DNA of 34,420 nt from Lachnospiraceae bacterium (GCA_022793065.1 JAAWCE010000130.1:1-34420), one strand, 5' to 3'; shown: positions 14,808 through 23,996, counted from the first letter of the stretch. The notes: generated by a model from the sequence alone, not told the origin. A program made the numbers and translations.

Positions 14808-15598
14808 TGCGCAATGGAGGTGCCAACGGCTTTGCCTTCCATATTGTAAGCTTTTTGGGTGTAATGGAAGGGATCTTTCATTTCTTCCAAATAAGGTTCA
14901 AAACTTCCGGCCAGAATAATGTCCTTTTCTTTCTGGCACAGGGAGTTCTGTGCAGTCCTGATGATTTCATATTGTTTGTCCCATGCCATACCGCTGAGAC
15001 CTTCCCTGACATGGGGATATTTTAAATAATTGTAGTGGCCGGTCTGCACCACAAAGCATTTTTGCACTCCGTGGCTCTGGAAGGTATGAAAAATGGACAT
15101 GGTATTTGCTATGTAGTCGGAAGCAGTCATTTTAGCGTCCCCGTCGCTTTCCCCCTGGCACCATACAAGAAATACTTTGTCTATGCAGTATTGATTTTCC
15201 GCAAGGAATTTTTTTGCTTTTTCCAGTCGTTCCACAGCATCAAACACATATGTTTTCATCCATTGGGATGTGGTTGAACCTCCAATAGAGGCGGAGACAG
15301 CCGCCAACTGTCTGCCGGTGAGGGCGTAATATTCGTTGACAACGGCGCTGACCATGCTTCCGGTACGTTTTGTTCTGCCCTGTGAATCAAAATCTGCAAT
15401 GGCACCGGTTTTATCTTCGCCTAAGCCAAAGGGTTCTTTTATGGGCAGAAGCGTATTGGGGCTGCTGATTGCTTTATATTCAAAACTGGCCAGAGGGCTG
15501 CATTGTACTGCTTCCGCGGCATTACCCCGTCCGGACATATTAGATTGTCCTGCAAACATTGCTAAATCGATAGACCTGAGATTGCTGATAGATTTCAT
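14783..15598 (-). CDS. SGNH/GDSL-type carbohydrate acetylesterase (sialate O-acetylesterase/CE6-like)
   Basis: A 271-residue esterase of the domain type once called DUF303. The nucleophile motif is near the N-terminus, 'MFAGQSNMSGRG', with Ser in GQSNM. The oxyanion block is 'VFLVWCQGESDGDA' (QGE-SD), and the acid/base pair is in 'MKDPFHYTQKAY' (D-x-x-H). No signal peptide is present, so it probably removes acetyl groups from imported oligosaccharides or sugars. The ATG at 15598 has AAGGGGG just before it on the minus strand; an upstream TTG frame start lacks such a site. It has its own promoter. The link to pectin or xylan acetyl groups is inferred from neighbouring genes. Confidence 0.85.
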   Translation of the reverse strand: MKSISNLRSIDLAMFAGQSNMSGRGNAAEAVQCSPLASFEYKAISSPNTLLPIKEPFGLGEDKTGAIADFDSQGRTKRTGSMVSAVVNEYYALTGRQLAAVSASIGGSTTSQWMKTYVFDAVERLEKAKKFLAENQYCIDKVFLVWCQGESDGDAKMTASDYIANTMSIFHTFQSHGVQKCFVVQTGHYNYLKYPHVREGLSGMAWDKQYEIIRTAQNSLCQKEKDIILAGSFEPYLEEMKDPFHYTQKAYNMEGKAVGTSIAHYFTSESL

Positions 15599-15677
15599 TT
15601 TTCCCCCTTTGCATGAACCTGTCAATTTTTTTCAAAGAAAGTGAGCCGTCCAATTTATGCGGCTTTGGATTAAGTAT

Positions 15678-15705
15678 ATTATATCAGATATGGGGGAAGC
15701 TTCAA
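15678..15705 (-). promoter_or_regulatory. Promoter of the esterase gene
   Basis: On the minus strand: TTGAAG (15705-15700), a 16-base spacer and TATAAT (15683-15678). The leader to the ATG at 15598 contains a small AGCCG/CGGCT stem. Confidence 0.6.
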
Positions 15706-15903
15706 GGATAAGTTTTCATTTTTTCCTATGGATCGAAAGGAAATAATAGTGTTCAGGAGGGTATGTGCCGGAAGTATGGTGTGGATTATTTTCTGACGGA
15801 TACTATATATCCTGTAGATTTGGATTTTTAACATGTAAGATAAGATGTAAGACAATTTTGATGACCATAGTGTACTTTAGGAGAAATCAGGGGGATTTGA
15901 TTC
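15706..15903. other. Upstream region of the helicase-nuclease gene with a spaced direct repeat
   Basis: No supported gene. ATGTAAGA occurs at 15833-15840 and again at 15845-15852, 12 bases apart, about one helical turn, and could be an operator. AGGGGG lies 9 bases before the ATG at 15904. A 22-codon frame at 15763-15831 follows a GGAGG but the spacing is too short. No convincing -35/-10 pair was found. Confidence 0.35.
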
Positions 15904-18900
15904 ATGAGCGGCATATGCAGTGATATCTTCAGAGCGATTCATGAGGGAAAATGGCTAAAAATAGAATATCGCAATAAAGAATGTCAGGTGACGAAATTCT
16001 GGATTGGAATTCGCAGCATGGATGTGAGAAAACGCAGGTTATCGGTGTATGGATTACATTTGAAACAATATACCATAGATTCTTTTGATTTCATTGATAT
16101 AGATTCTATTCTGTCTTCCCAGGTGGTGGAGGGGACTTATTGCCCGGTCAATGAGGAGCTGGTGCAAGACATTTACCTCAATCCTGAAAAATACAAATCC
16201 CTTTTTGAAAATATAGCCAATATGAAAATACTAAATTACCTGGAGATGTGCAATCGGATGGATGTGACGCCGTATCATTCGGATTTTGAACTGGTCAGGT
16301 ATCTGGACAGAGACAGTTTTCGGGGAGAAGATTATCAACTGACAGAGGAGCAGTTTCAAATGGTGGTCAGGTATTTTCAGATGAAAACTGAGGAAAAGAA
16401 ACGTGTGGACGGCAGGCTGGTGCTGCAACGTCTGGCAATGAACGTGCTCAGTATTCATACACAGAAAGGACTGTATGTGTTGGCATACCGGAGACTTGAT
16501 TTGGATGTAAAGCGCAGAGTGCTTCATCCGGACGATGAGATAACCATATGTACGGAATTTATCTGCGGCAATATCAGGGAAAGCATCCGAAAGTATCTTG
16601 ATGGGGATGAGTATGAACTCTTGAAAGACTTTGAAAAGAACCAGGAGGAAATCAAGGATCGTATTACGAGACATTCGGGGAAAAATATCAGTGTTGATGA
16701 TTTGCCGTATATTGTTGGTCTGGGAATGGATATTGTATTGGATCTGCATAAGGAATACCAGGCGCTTATGGGGATGTATCAAGGGGGCAAAGCCATGGTG
16801 CCCGTGAAAGCTTTTTTTGGTGATTTGCTCAGCAGGCCAATCCGCAGGAAAGAGTATCCCATTGTGCTTATTGACGACAAAGTGAATCTGGATCAACTGC
16901 TGGCCATTCATAATGCTGAGAAGTATCCGGTTGCCTATATTCAGGGGCCGCCGGGCACGGGCAAAACCAGCACGATCATCAATACCATAGTGACTTCTTT
17001 TTTTAATGAAAAAACTGTGCTTTTTGTGTCTTATAACAATCATCCTATCAATGGTGTCTTTGACAAGCTGACAAAGCTTACATATCGGGGGAGAAGAATT
17101 CCCTTTCCAGTGCTCAGGCTGGGCAGCATGGATAAAGTGAAAGATGCGGTGTGGTATATCAGAGAATTGTATGAACAGGTACAATCCATTCAGGTCTATG
17201 AGGCGACATTGGATCGAAAGAGAGAAGACAGAATCGAATGTACCAGAAAGTTGTCCGCACTGTTGAAAAAATATGAAGAACTGTTGGATTTAAGGGAACG
17301 GAGAGAAACGCTCAAACAGATGATGGAATATCAGGATCGGGCGTCCTCCATGGAAATGATTCCCTTTCAAATGGATTTACAGGGGAGGCAGTTAAGGCAG
17401 ATAGAGGATAAAATCGGCGCGGCGGGGGCGGTGACTGATGAGGATGCGCTGTTGCTTCTGGACCGCGATATGGATACATTATTTCAATATTTATTTTATA
17501 CTTCCGCCAGATATATTAAAAAGTTAAGTGATGGGACTTATGAGGATCTTCGGAAGATTTTGTATGAAGTGCCGGAGGAAGAAAAGGCGGCGGAATTTGG
17601 AAAGTATTTAAGCGATAAAAAGAATGTAAAAAAGCTGCAGAAAGTATTTCCCATTATTATCACCACCTGTATTTCCGCCCATAGATTGGGGGAACCTTCT
17701 CCTATGTTCGACATGGTGATTATGGATGAGGCCAGTCAGTGCAATATTGCCATAGCCCTTGTGCCCATTATCCGGGGAGAACAGTTGATGTTGGTGGGGG
17801 ATCCTCAGCAGTTGAATCCGGTGATTTTATTGGACGAGCAGGTTAATGAGAAATTACGGAAGAAGTATCATGTAACGGAAGAGTATGATTATTGCAAAAA
17901 TTCTGTCTATAAGACATTTCTTGCCTGTGATGCGGTCAGTGATGAAGTGCTGCTCAGTCATCATTATCGCTGTAACCGCAGTATTATAGACTTTAATAAT
18001 AAGAAGTACTATAATTCCAGGCTGAAAATATGCTCCCAGAGTAAAGAGGCGAATCCGCTGGTATATGTGGATGTGAAGAATGGGGAGAATAGCATGAAGA
18101 ATACTGCCCCGGCGGAGGTGGAAGAAGTGATACGGTATGCCAAAGCCCATAGGGATAAGAGTATCGGGGTTATTACACCGTTTGTAAATCAGAGAAAGTG
18201 GTTAGAAGAGGCATTGAAAAGAGAGCGATTGGGACATGTGGTCTGTGGGACAGTCCATGCGTTTCAGGGGGATGAAAAAGATGTGGTGTTATTTTCCACG
18301 GCGCTTACCAGCCAAACCCAGGCAGGCACCTATGAGTGGCTGAAAAATAATAAGGAGTTAATCAATGTAGCGGCATCCCGGGCCAGGGATCAGTTGATTG
18401 TGTTAGCGGATTCGGAACACCTTGCCCGGCTGCATCAGCAAGACGGTGATGATGATTTGTTTGAACTGGTAAATTATGTTAAGAAAAACGGGAAGTCAAA
18501 GGTAACGCAGAAGCAGACCAATTCCAGGGCCCTTGGGGTAAAACCTTTCAGCACCGCCACGGAAGAAGCTTTTATGGAGAATCTGAATCATGCCTTGGGC
18601 AATATATGGCTGTCTCAAAACCGTCATATTGTGCGTAAAGAAGTGCCAATATCCCAGGTTTTTCAAGATAATGTGAATTACAGTGACTTGTTTTACACAG
18701 GGCGGTTTGATTTTGTGGTCTATGAGAGGACAAATGGGCAGGAGATACCGGTGCTGGCCATTGAACTTGACGGGAAAGAACATTTTGAAGATGAAGTGGT
18801 AAAAAACCGTGACCGGAAGAAAAATGAAATCTGTCAAAGTCACAGACTGCAATTAATTCGGGTGGAGAACTCTTATGCCAGAAGATACAATTACATCAAA

Positions 18901-18936
18901 GAGGTGCTGATGAATTATTTCTCTGTGAAGCATTAG
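15904..18936 (+). CDS. WYL-like / UPF1-like SF1 helicase / Vsr-like (DUF2726) nuclease fusion
   Basis: A 1010-residue soluble protein in three parts. Residues about 8-75 look WYL-like (AIHEGKWLKIEYRN … RRLSVYGLHLKQY). A superfamily 1 helicase of the UPF1/DNA2 type follows: Walker A GPPGTGKT at 348-355, a Q-rich insertion with coiled-coil character (about 430-520), Walker B DEAS at 608-611, then 'GDPQQLNPV', 'SHHYRCNRSIIDF', 'VITPFVNQRKWLE', 'TVHAFQGDEKDVV' and 'NVAASRARDQLIVLAD'. The C-terminus from about 880 is a PD-(D/E)XK/Vsr-like nuclease with 'GRFDFVVY', 'AIELDGKEH' (E954, D956) and a downstream 'RKKNEICQSHRLQLIRV'. Helicase-Vsr fusions of this kind occur in anti-phage systems such as Hhe. 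Two further genes follow in the same direction. Confidence 0.88.
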   Translation: MSGICSDIFRAIHEGKWLKIEYRNKECQVTKFWIGIRSMDVRKRRLSVYGLHLKQYTIDSFDFIDIDSILSSQVVEGTYCPVNEELVQDIYLNPEKYKSLFENIANMKILNYLEMCNRMDVTPYHSDFELVRYLDRDSFRGEDYQLTEEQFQMVVRYFQMKTEEKKRVDGRLVLQRLAMNVLSIHTQKGLYVLAYRRLDLDVKRRVLHPDDEITICTEFICGNIRESIRKYLDGDEYELLKDFEKNQEEIKDRITRHSGKNISVDDLPYIVGLGMDIVLDLHKEYQALMGMYQGGKAMVPVKAFFGDLLSRPIRRKEYPIVLIDDKVNLDQLLAIHNAEKYPVAYIQGPPGTGKTSTIINTIVTSFFNEKTVLFVSYNNHPINGVFDKLTKLTYRGRRIPFPVLRLGSMDKVKDAVWYIRELYEQVQSIQVYEATLDRKREDRIECTRKLSALLKKYEELLDLRERRETLKQMMEYQDRASSMEMIPFQMDLQGRQLRQIEDKIGAAGAVTDEDALLLLDRDMDTLFQYLFYTSARYIKKLSDGTYEDLRKILYEVPEEEKAAEFGKYLSDKKNVKKLQKVFPIIITTCISAHRLGEPSPMFDMVIMDEASQCNIAIALVPIIRGEQLMLVGDPQQLNPVILLDEQVNEKLRKKYHVTEEYDYCKNSVYKTFLACDAVSDEVLLSHHYRCNRSIIDFNNKKYYNSRLKICSQSKEANPLVYVDVKNGENSMKNTAPAEVEEVIRYAKAHRDKSIGVITPFVNQRKWLEEALKRERLGHVVCGTVHAFQGDEKDVVLFSTALTSQTQAGTYEWLKNNKELINVAASRARDQLIVLADSEHLARLHQQDGDDDLFELVNYVKKNGKSKVTQKQTNSRALGVKPFSTATEEAFMENLNHALGNIWLSQNRHIVRKEVPISQVFQDNVNYSDLFYTGRFDFVVYERTNGQEIPVLAIELDGKEHFEDEVVKNRDRKKNEICQSHRLQLIRVENSYARRYNYIKEVLMNYFSVKH

Positions 18937-19031
18937 GGTGTATTTGAAGAAGCATTGTCCTTATCTGCATGGGAGGATAAACTTGTCTACTGGGCAGGCT
19001 GGACCCGTTTCGGTTAATTACTGTTTATAAA

Positions 19032-19550
19032 GTGCAATCAGATTCTTCTTATGATTTAGGAAAGAAAGCGCAATCTGCGGTAGAATGGTCAGGCGATATT
19101 TTGGCAAAAAACAGGGATAGAAATTTATGGTCCTTTGAAAATAAAAAAAACTTTGACAGAGCCTTATTGGGAAATTATGTTGGAGAGATTATCTGGAAAC
19201 CAGGCTTTCACGCATTGAGTAATTATATTGGTAATAGAAACATTGACAGTGGATGGCTGAATGAAATTTTGATGGAGAGCGAAGAGGGAAATTTTGAAAA
19301 GGGAAAATCATTGGCGGGAAGAATGTTCTCATCATTTTCAAAAGGAGTACATTCTGAATGTCTGGTAGACGTACATACAATATTAGATTTGGTAACATTA
19401 CAGGGTTTAGTGGAGGGTACGTTTAAGTTATGCGCTACATTGGGACTGGTCAGTCATTTTGTAGGATTTCTGGCGCCGGTGATTGAGAGAGAAAGGGCGC
19501 TGAATATCTTTTTGGATGTGGAGAGGATGATAGAAGATGTACAATTTTGA
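19032..19550 (+). CDS. Hypothetical protein between helicase and ATPase; start possibly frameshifted
   Basis: A 172-residue frame beginning with GTG at 19032, which has no ribosome binding site. Nearby, GGGAGG (18971-18976) sits 6 bases before a TTG at 18983 in another frame; that frame stops after 15 codons (MSTGQAGPVSVNYCL). One removed base near 19015-19018 would join it to the long frame, so the true N-terminus may be broken by an insertion. The protein is mixed helical; a hydrophobic stretch 'LVTLQGLVEGTFKLCATLGL' near residue 118 could be buried or membrane-associated. No family recognised. Its end overlaps the ATPase start by 14 bases, so the two are coupled and probably act together. 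Confidence 0.6.
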   Translation: MQSDSSYDLGKKAQSAVEWSGDILAKNRDRNLWSFENKKNFDRALLGNYVGEIIWKPGFHALSNYIGNRNIDSGWLNEILMESEEGNFEKGKSLAGRMFSSFSKGVHSECLVDVHTILDLVTLQGLVEGTFKLCATLGLVSHFVGFLAPVIERERALNIFLDVERMIEDVQF

Positions 19551-21015
19551 AGAATCATGTGCGGATTTAATTTTGGCCTGTGAGGATTTTTCCCAGGAAG
19601 ATTTTGAAAGGTATCATTGTTTTTATAAGTATGAAGAACATATCATTGTTCAACTGCTGGCCCATGGACCGGTGCTGCTAAAGGGGGGCAGAGGGGCGGG
19701 AAAAAGCGCGTTGCTTCGAGAGGCGGACCGCCGATTGAAAAAGAAAGAGAGCAGTGCATGCGGTATTTATCTGAGTTTAAGGCATCTGCCATTGTTGCGC
19801 AGTCAGGGGAAACAGTATGAGGAAGAATTTTTAAGAATACTGATTGATAGAATAAGAGAAGTGGCGATGAAAGAATACTCCTATGATTTTTCAAGCGAAC
19901 TGGAAGTATATGCTGTTCACAAGGCTATCATGGAATTTTCGGAAGAAATTAATAAAAGGATAGTGCTTTTTTGACGACGCGGCACATATTGGCCGTGAGG
20001 CGGGGCTGGAGGAATTTTTTTCCATGTTCAGGACATTATCAAGCAGCAGAGTATCCTGTAAGGCGGCTATATATCCTGGCGTTACAAAATTTGGCGCGCG
20101 TTTCGACGTGTATAATGACGCCAATGTTGTCGATATATCAAGAAGGTTTGGACAAAGTGGATTTCAGGCGTTTTTTTATGAGGTTATGAAATTACGGTAT
20201 TCCAAAGAAGTGAACAATAAAAGAATCTTTGCCGTTTTTTCCGCGCAAGATGTGGCAAGTTTTCTGGGAATGGCTGTATTGGGAAATGTACGTTCGTTTA
20301 TTAAGGGATGTTCGCTTATTTTTGATAGAGAAGAAAAGGTGACATTTTTGGTACTGAATGATGTTTTGTTGGAATTGGCAAGTAATTTTTATTGGCCTAT
20401 GATGGAAGAAATAAGTTATAAGATAGGAATATACGAACCTTTAATAGAGTGTTGTATGGAAATTGCGGAAATCATTTTTAGAGAATGTGGGGAAAAAAAG
20501 CTACATCGTTTATTATCCATCGTAATTTGGCAGGTAAATTCAGCAAGCCGTTAGAAATACTTGAGTATGTGGGCTTTATATCCAAACTGGTAGCTTCGAG
20601 GGGAATGAAGCAAGGGGGCAGAGGAACCAAATATGCGGTCAATCTGTGTAATCTTCTGGAAAAAGTCACAGGTACAAGGCTGACAAAGGCTTTATATGAA
20701 GAGTGGGTATCGTCAAAAGTGGAAGAGGTTCAATTTGCGGCAAACAATACTGCTTTTGCCGAAATCGATCTGCCTGACATTGACATTGAAAATAATTTGG
20801 GCATTTTGGAATTTGACATCGCGAAATTAAAAAAGTCAAATGTGTTTCCCTATGGGCTGACAGAAGACAAAATCGAAAGATTGAAAGCGGAAGGCTATGA
20901 TACGGTGGGGCAATTGGCAGAATGTACGGAAAGCGATTTGAAAAAAATATACATGATAGGCGACAGAACGGCGGAGAGGATAAAAAATGTAGTGGATCAG
21001 GCGATTTGGATGTAA
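19537..21015 (+). CDS. P-loop ATPase with C-terminal helix-hairpin-helix, split by two compensating frame changes
   Basis: Three overlapping frames encode one protein of about 492 residues. Frame A (19537-19974) starts MYNFEESCAD and has Walker A GGRGAGKS at residues 50-57. It ends at TGA (19972-19974) inside a T6 run. Shifted by +1, the next frame continues as Walker B 'RIVLF-DDAAHIG' and runs to 20554. At A7 (20493-20499) a -1 shift restores the original frame to 21015. The C-terminal 50 residues form a helix-hairpin-helix ('LTEDKIERLKAEGYDTVGQL … IYMIGDRTAERIKNVV'). The middle resembles an ORC/AAA-type ATPase with a winged-helix region. The junctions match a +1 site (TTT TGA C) and the dnaX-type -1 site (A AAA AAG). 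Homopolymer sequencing error or a recent pseudogene are alternatives. Confidence 0.65.
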
Positions 21016-21097
21016 TATTTCTTTTCATTGAGTAGTTGTATTATAAGGAAAATTAATGTAAAATAAATATAAATGCGGTTGGATTGGAGGACAAACT

Positions 21098-21934
21098 ATG
21101 CAATTAGGAATCAGATTACATGACACGAAGGACTTACCTTTTGAAGAGAGAATTGCGGATGTGCGCCGGTTGGGATTTACTTGCGGACATCTTGCACTGG
21201 CAAAGGTAATAGAAGAATTTCCCACAACGGATGAAACAATGACTCCGGGCCTTGCAATGTATATTAAAAATGTATTTGCCAGGAATCAGGTGGATATTGC
21301 CGTACTGGGTTGTTACCTTAATCTGGCGGATCCCAACAAAGAGCAGCTTGCAAAAACGGTGCACCGTTATATGGCGCATGTCCGTTTTGCGTCCTGGCTG
21401 GGCTGCGGTGTGGTAGGAACGGAAACCGGCGCACCTAACGAAGAATATAAGTTTACGCCGGAGTGTCATACAGAGGAAGCGCTGCAATTATTTATCAGCA
21501 ATTTCCGCCCCATAGTAAAGTATGCCGAACAGATGGGAGTGATTGTTGCAATCGAGCCGGTGTATAGACATATTGTGAGCAATCCCAAACGGGCAAGGCG
21601 TGTATTGGATGAGATTGCGTCTCCTAATTTACAGATTATATTTGATCCGGTGAATTTGTTGGATCCGGCAAATTATGCCGAAAGGCAGGAAGTCATAGAA
21701 GAAGCCATTGACCTGTTTGGAGAGGAAGTGGCCGTAATGCACTTGAAAGATTGTGCTATGGAAGGGGATAAACTGGTCTCCATGGGCTGCGGTTTGGGCG
21801 AACTGGATTACACCTCTTTATTTCAATTTATAAAAAAGAGAAAACCTTTTATTCATGCCACGTTGGAGGATACGATACCTGAGAATAATCAACAGGTAAA
21901 GGATTTTGTTCTGCGCAAATATGCGGAAGTATAA
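21098..21934 (+). CDS. Sugar phosphate isomerase/epimerase family TIM-barrel protein
   Basis: A 278-residue protein of the xylose isomerase-like/AP endonuclease 2 TIM-barrel superfamily, which isomerises or epimerises sugars. The metal-ligand strands are visible: 'VIVAIEPVYRH' (Glu), 'LQIIFDPVNLLD' (Asp), 'VAVMHLKDC' (His) and 'FIHATLEDTIP' (Glu) in the expected order. GGAGG lies before the ATG (TTGGAGGACAAACTATG). The substrate is not predictable; a role with uronates or their degradation products is possible from context. The hydrogenase-like chemoreceptor starts 43 bases after the stop and may share the transcript. Confidence 0.88.
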   Translation: MQLGIRLHDTKDLPFEERIADVRRLGFTCGHLALAKVIEEFPTTDETMTPGLAMYIKNVFARNQVDIAVLGCYLNLADPNKEQLAKTVHRYMAHVRFASWLGCGVVGTETGAPNEEYKFTPECHTEEALQLFISNFRPIVKYAEQMGVIVAIEPVYRHIVSNPKRARRVLDEIASPNLQIIFDPVNLLDPANYAERQEVIEEAIDLFGEEVAVMHLKDCAMEGDKLVSMGCGLGELDYTSLFQFIKKRKPFIHATLEDTIPENNQQVKDFVLRKYAEV

Positions 21935-21977
21935 ATAAAGACAGGCAAAACTTGTGATACCGGATGGGAGGAAGACA

Positions 21978-23906
21978 ATGGGGGAGATTTACTTAGATCC
22001 AGATAAATGTGTGGGATGCAATGCATGTGTCAGGGCGTGTCCTGTGATAGATGCAAACGTAGCGAAGTCGGATGAAAACGGAAGGTTAATTATTCATATT
22101 GACGAGGATAAATGTATTAAGTGCGGCGCATGTATTAGGGCGTGCTCGCATCATGCCAGAACTTATGGGGACGATATTGATGCTTTTCTCAAGGATATGA
22201 AGGCCGGTCAGGAAATTATAATGATTGCGGCGCCTTCGATTAAAATTGCTTTTGACGGGAATTGGAGACATGCCCTTCAATGGTTCCGCAATCAGGGAAT
22301 CAAGAAGATATATGATGTGTCCTATGGAGCGGATATCTGTACCTGGGCGCACTTGCGCTATCTAAAGCAACATCCGGAGGCAAAAGTGATTTCTCAGCCA
22401 TGTGCGGCGGTTGTAAATTATGCGCTGAAGAACAAACAGGAGCTGATTCCCAGTTTGTCTCCCATACATAGCCCCATGCTTTGCCTGGGCATATATCTCA
22501 GGAAAGTAAAAGGATACAGGGGAAAAATTGCGGCAATTTCCCCTTGTATTGCCAAGGCAGATGAATTTCACGATACCGGCATTATTGATTATAATGTCAC
22601 TATGGAGCATATGCGGGATTATTTTAAGGAAAATGGCGTGGAACTGCCAATGGTAAAGGTCTATAGCGAATTTGAATTTGACGGGGACATTGGATTGGAA
22701 GGAGCTATCTACCCCAGACCCGGAGGACTGATGAAAAATCTTCAGCTTCACGACCCGGATATGCAGGTGATTACTTCCGAGGGGACGGAGCGATTGTATG
22801 AAGACTTAAATCTCTACCTGGAACAGAAAAAGAGCGATCTTCCCAAAGTTTTTGATGTCTTAAGCTGTAAGGACGGGTGTAACGGAGGCCCGGCAACAGG
22901 AGTAGATTATCATTGCTTTGCAATGAACAGTATTATGTATGATGTGGAACAATATGCAAAGAATGTGCGCAAAAAGACCAAAACCAAAAAAGGAAGGGAT
23001 TTGCAGTTTGAAGATTTCGATAAAAAGCTGCGCCTGGAAGATTATATCCGCACTTATGAAGCGCGGCAAAAAAAGAATGTACAGGTCACGGAGGCGGATA
23101 TAGAGCGGGTCTTCAAATTGTTAGGCAAGGAGACTTACCAGGAGAAACATTTTGACTGCCATGCGTGCGGATTTCGCACTTGCCGGGATATGGCGATAGC
23201 TCTGGCAAAGGGCATCAATGAGAAGGAAAATTGCCATCAGTATATGTTACATTCTATTCGAGATGAGCGTCAGAAGGTTGAAAGTGTAAACCGTCAGGTG
23301 TATGCCATGAACGAGGAATTGATGGGGATTTTCAGAGAACTGACTACAAATATTCAAGATGTCAGATTGGAAGCGGACAAGATTCGGGAAGCCGGATTGA
23401 ATACCACAGATAAAATGAACATATTGACCGAGCATATGAATAAACTTGTGGGCTTAAATGACGGCATTAAAAAGTCCGCAGACCACATCAGCGAAAGCAT
23501 TGAAAGTTATAATGTAATGACTCAGGATGTGGAAAGCATTGCGGGTCAAATTAACTTACTGTCTCTCAACGCGGCCATTGAGGCGGCCCGTGCGGGGGAA
23601 GCGGGACGAGGTTTTGCAGTGGTTGCCTCTAATATTCGTCAATTGTCAGACAGTTCCAAATCTTCCGTGGCTTCTGCAAAGGAAAACGGCGGAGCCATTA
23701 GAACTGCCATAGAAGAAATTTCAGAAGTAATCGGGAACTTTAATAAAACGATTTCGGAGCTGCTAGGCTCCGTGCAGGATGCCATTGTGGATGTAAATAA
23801 GACTTCTGAAAACGGTCGGATTATACAGCAATCCATGGATATTGTGGCGAAAATGGCGGACGATGTGAAGGAAGTGATACAGGAGACCAGTTCTATCTTA
23901 AATTAA
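21978..23906 (+). CDS. Soluble chemoreceptor with [FeFe]-hydrogenase-like sensor domain
   Basis: A 642-residue protein without membrane segments. Two 4Fe-4S ferredoxin motifs come first (C11/14/17/21 and C46/49/52/56). A hydrogenase large-subunit domain follows. Its H-cluster cysteines are kept: C142 (SQPCAA), C190 (SPCIAKADEF with K193 and E196), C297 and C301 (SCKDGCNGG). The proton-relay cysteine of the canonical TSCCP motif is replaced by Pro141 and the Met of MPC by Ser, as expected of a sensor rather than a catalyst. A third Fe-S module (C394, C397, C402, C419) and a coiled coil lead to an MCP signalling domain with the hairpin tip NAAIEAARAGE (about 531-541). The ATG at 21978 has GGGAGG before it. 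It probably couples redox or H2 state to CheA. Confidence 0.9.
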   Translation: MGEIYLDPDKCVGCNACVRACPVIDANVAKSDENGRLIIHIDEDKCIKCGACIRACSHHARTYGDDIDAFLKDMKAGQEIIMIAAPSIKIAFDGNWRHALQWFRNQGIKKIYDVSYGADICTWAHLRYLKQHPEAKVISQPCAAVVNYALKNKQELIPSLSPIHSPMLCLGIYLRKVKGYRGKIAAISPCIAKADEFHDTGIIDYNVTMEHMRDYFKENGVELPMVKVYSEFEFDGDIGLEGAIYPRPGGLMKNLQLHDPDMQVITSEGTERLYEDLNLYLEQKKSDLPKVFDVLSCKDGCNGGPATGVDYHCFAMNSIMYDVEQYAKNVRKKTKTKKGRDLQFEDFDKKLRLEDYIRTYEARQKKNVQVTEADIERVFKLLGKETYQEKHFDCHACGFRTCRDMAIALAKGINEKENCHQYMLHSIRDERQKVESVNRQVYAMNEELMGIFRELTTNIQDVRLEADKIREAGLNTTDKMNILTEHMNKLVGLNDGIKKSADHISESIESYNVMTQDVESIAGQINLLSLNAAIEAARAGEAGRGFAVVASNIRQLSDSSKSSVASAKENGGAIRTAIEEISEVIGNFNKTISELLGSVQDAIVDVNKTSENGRIIQQSMDIVAKMADDVKEVIQETSSILN

Positions 23907-23960
23907 AAAAATCAATTTGTCAGAAAAATTTTAAAAGGGTTATTTTATTGAGGGATTAAG

Positions 23961-23971
23961 CCGAAATAATA
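23961..23971 (+). promoter_or_regulatory. CCGAAATAATA box, copy 1
   Basis: Lies 55 bases after the chemoreceptor stop and just before the terminator at 23997. The same 11-mer precedes the LytTR gene. It resembles the -10 of sigma-28 (SigD) promoters (GCCGATAA-like; here GCCGAAAT). No good -35 is seen at the usual distance here. Confidence 0.3.
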
Positions 23972-23996
23972 GTATAAGGATAGGTGAAAAGCTAAG

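Noticed and set aside
15763..15831. 22-codon frame upstream of the helicase gene, after GGAGG
   Set aside because: Spacing between GGAGG and ATG is only about 2 bases; no attenuator-like features follow.
16231..17184. Minus-strand frame of 317 residues opposite the helicase
   Set aside because: Length alone is suggestive, but it is His/Ile/Phe-rich with no motif, has no ribosome binding site, and lies within the motif-rich helicase frame.
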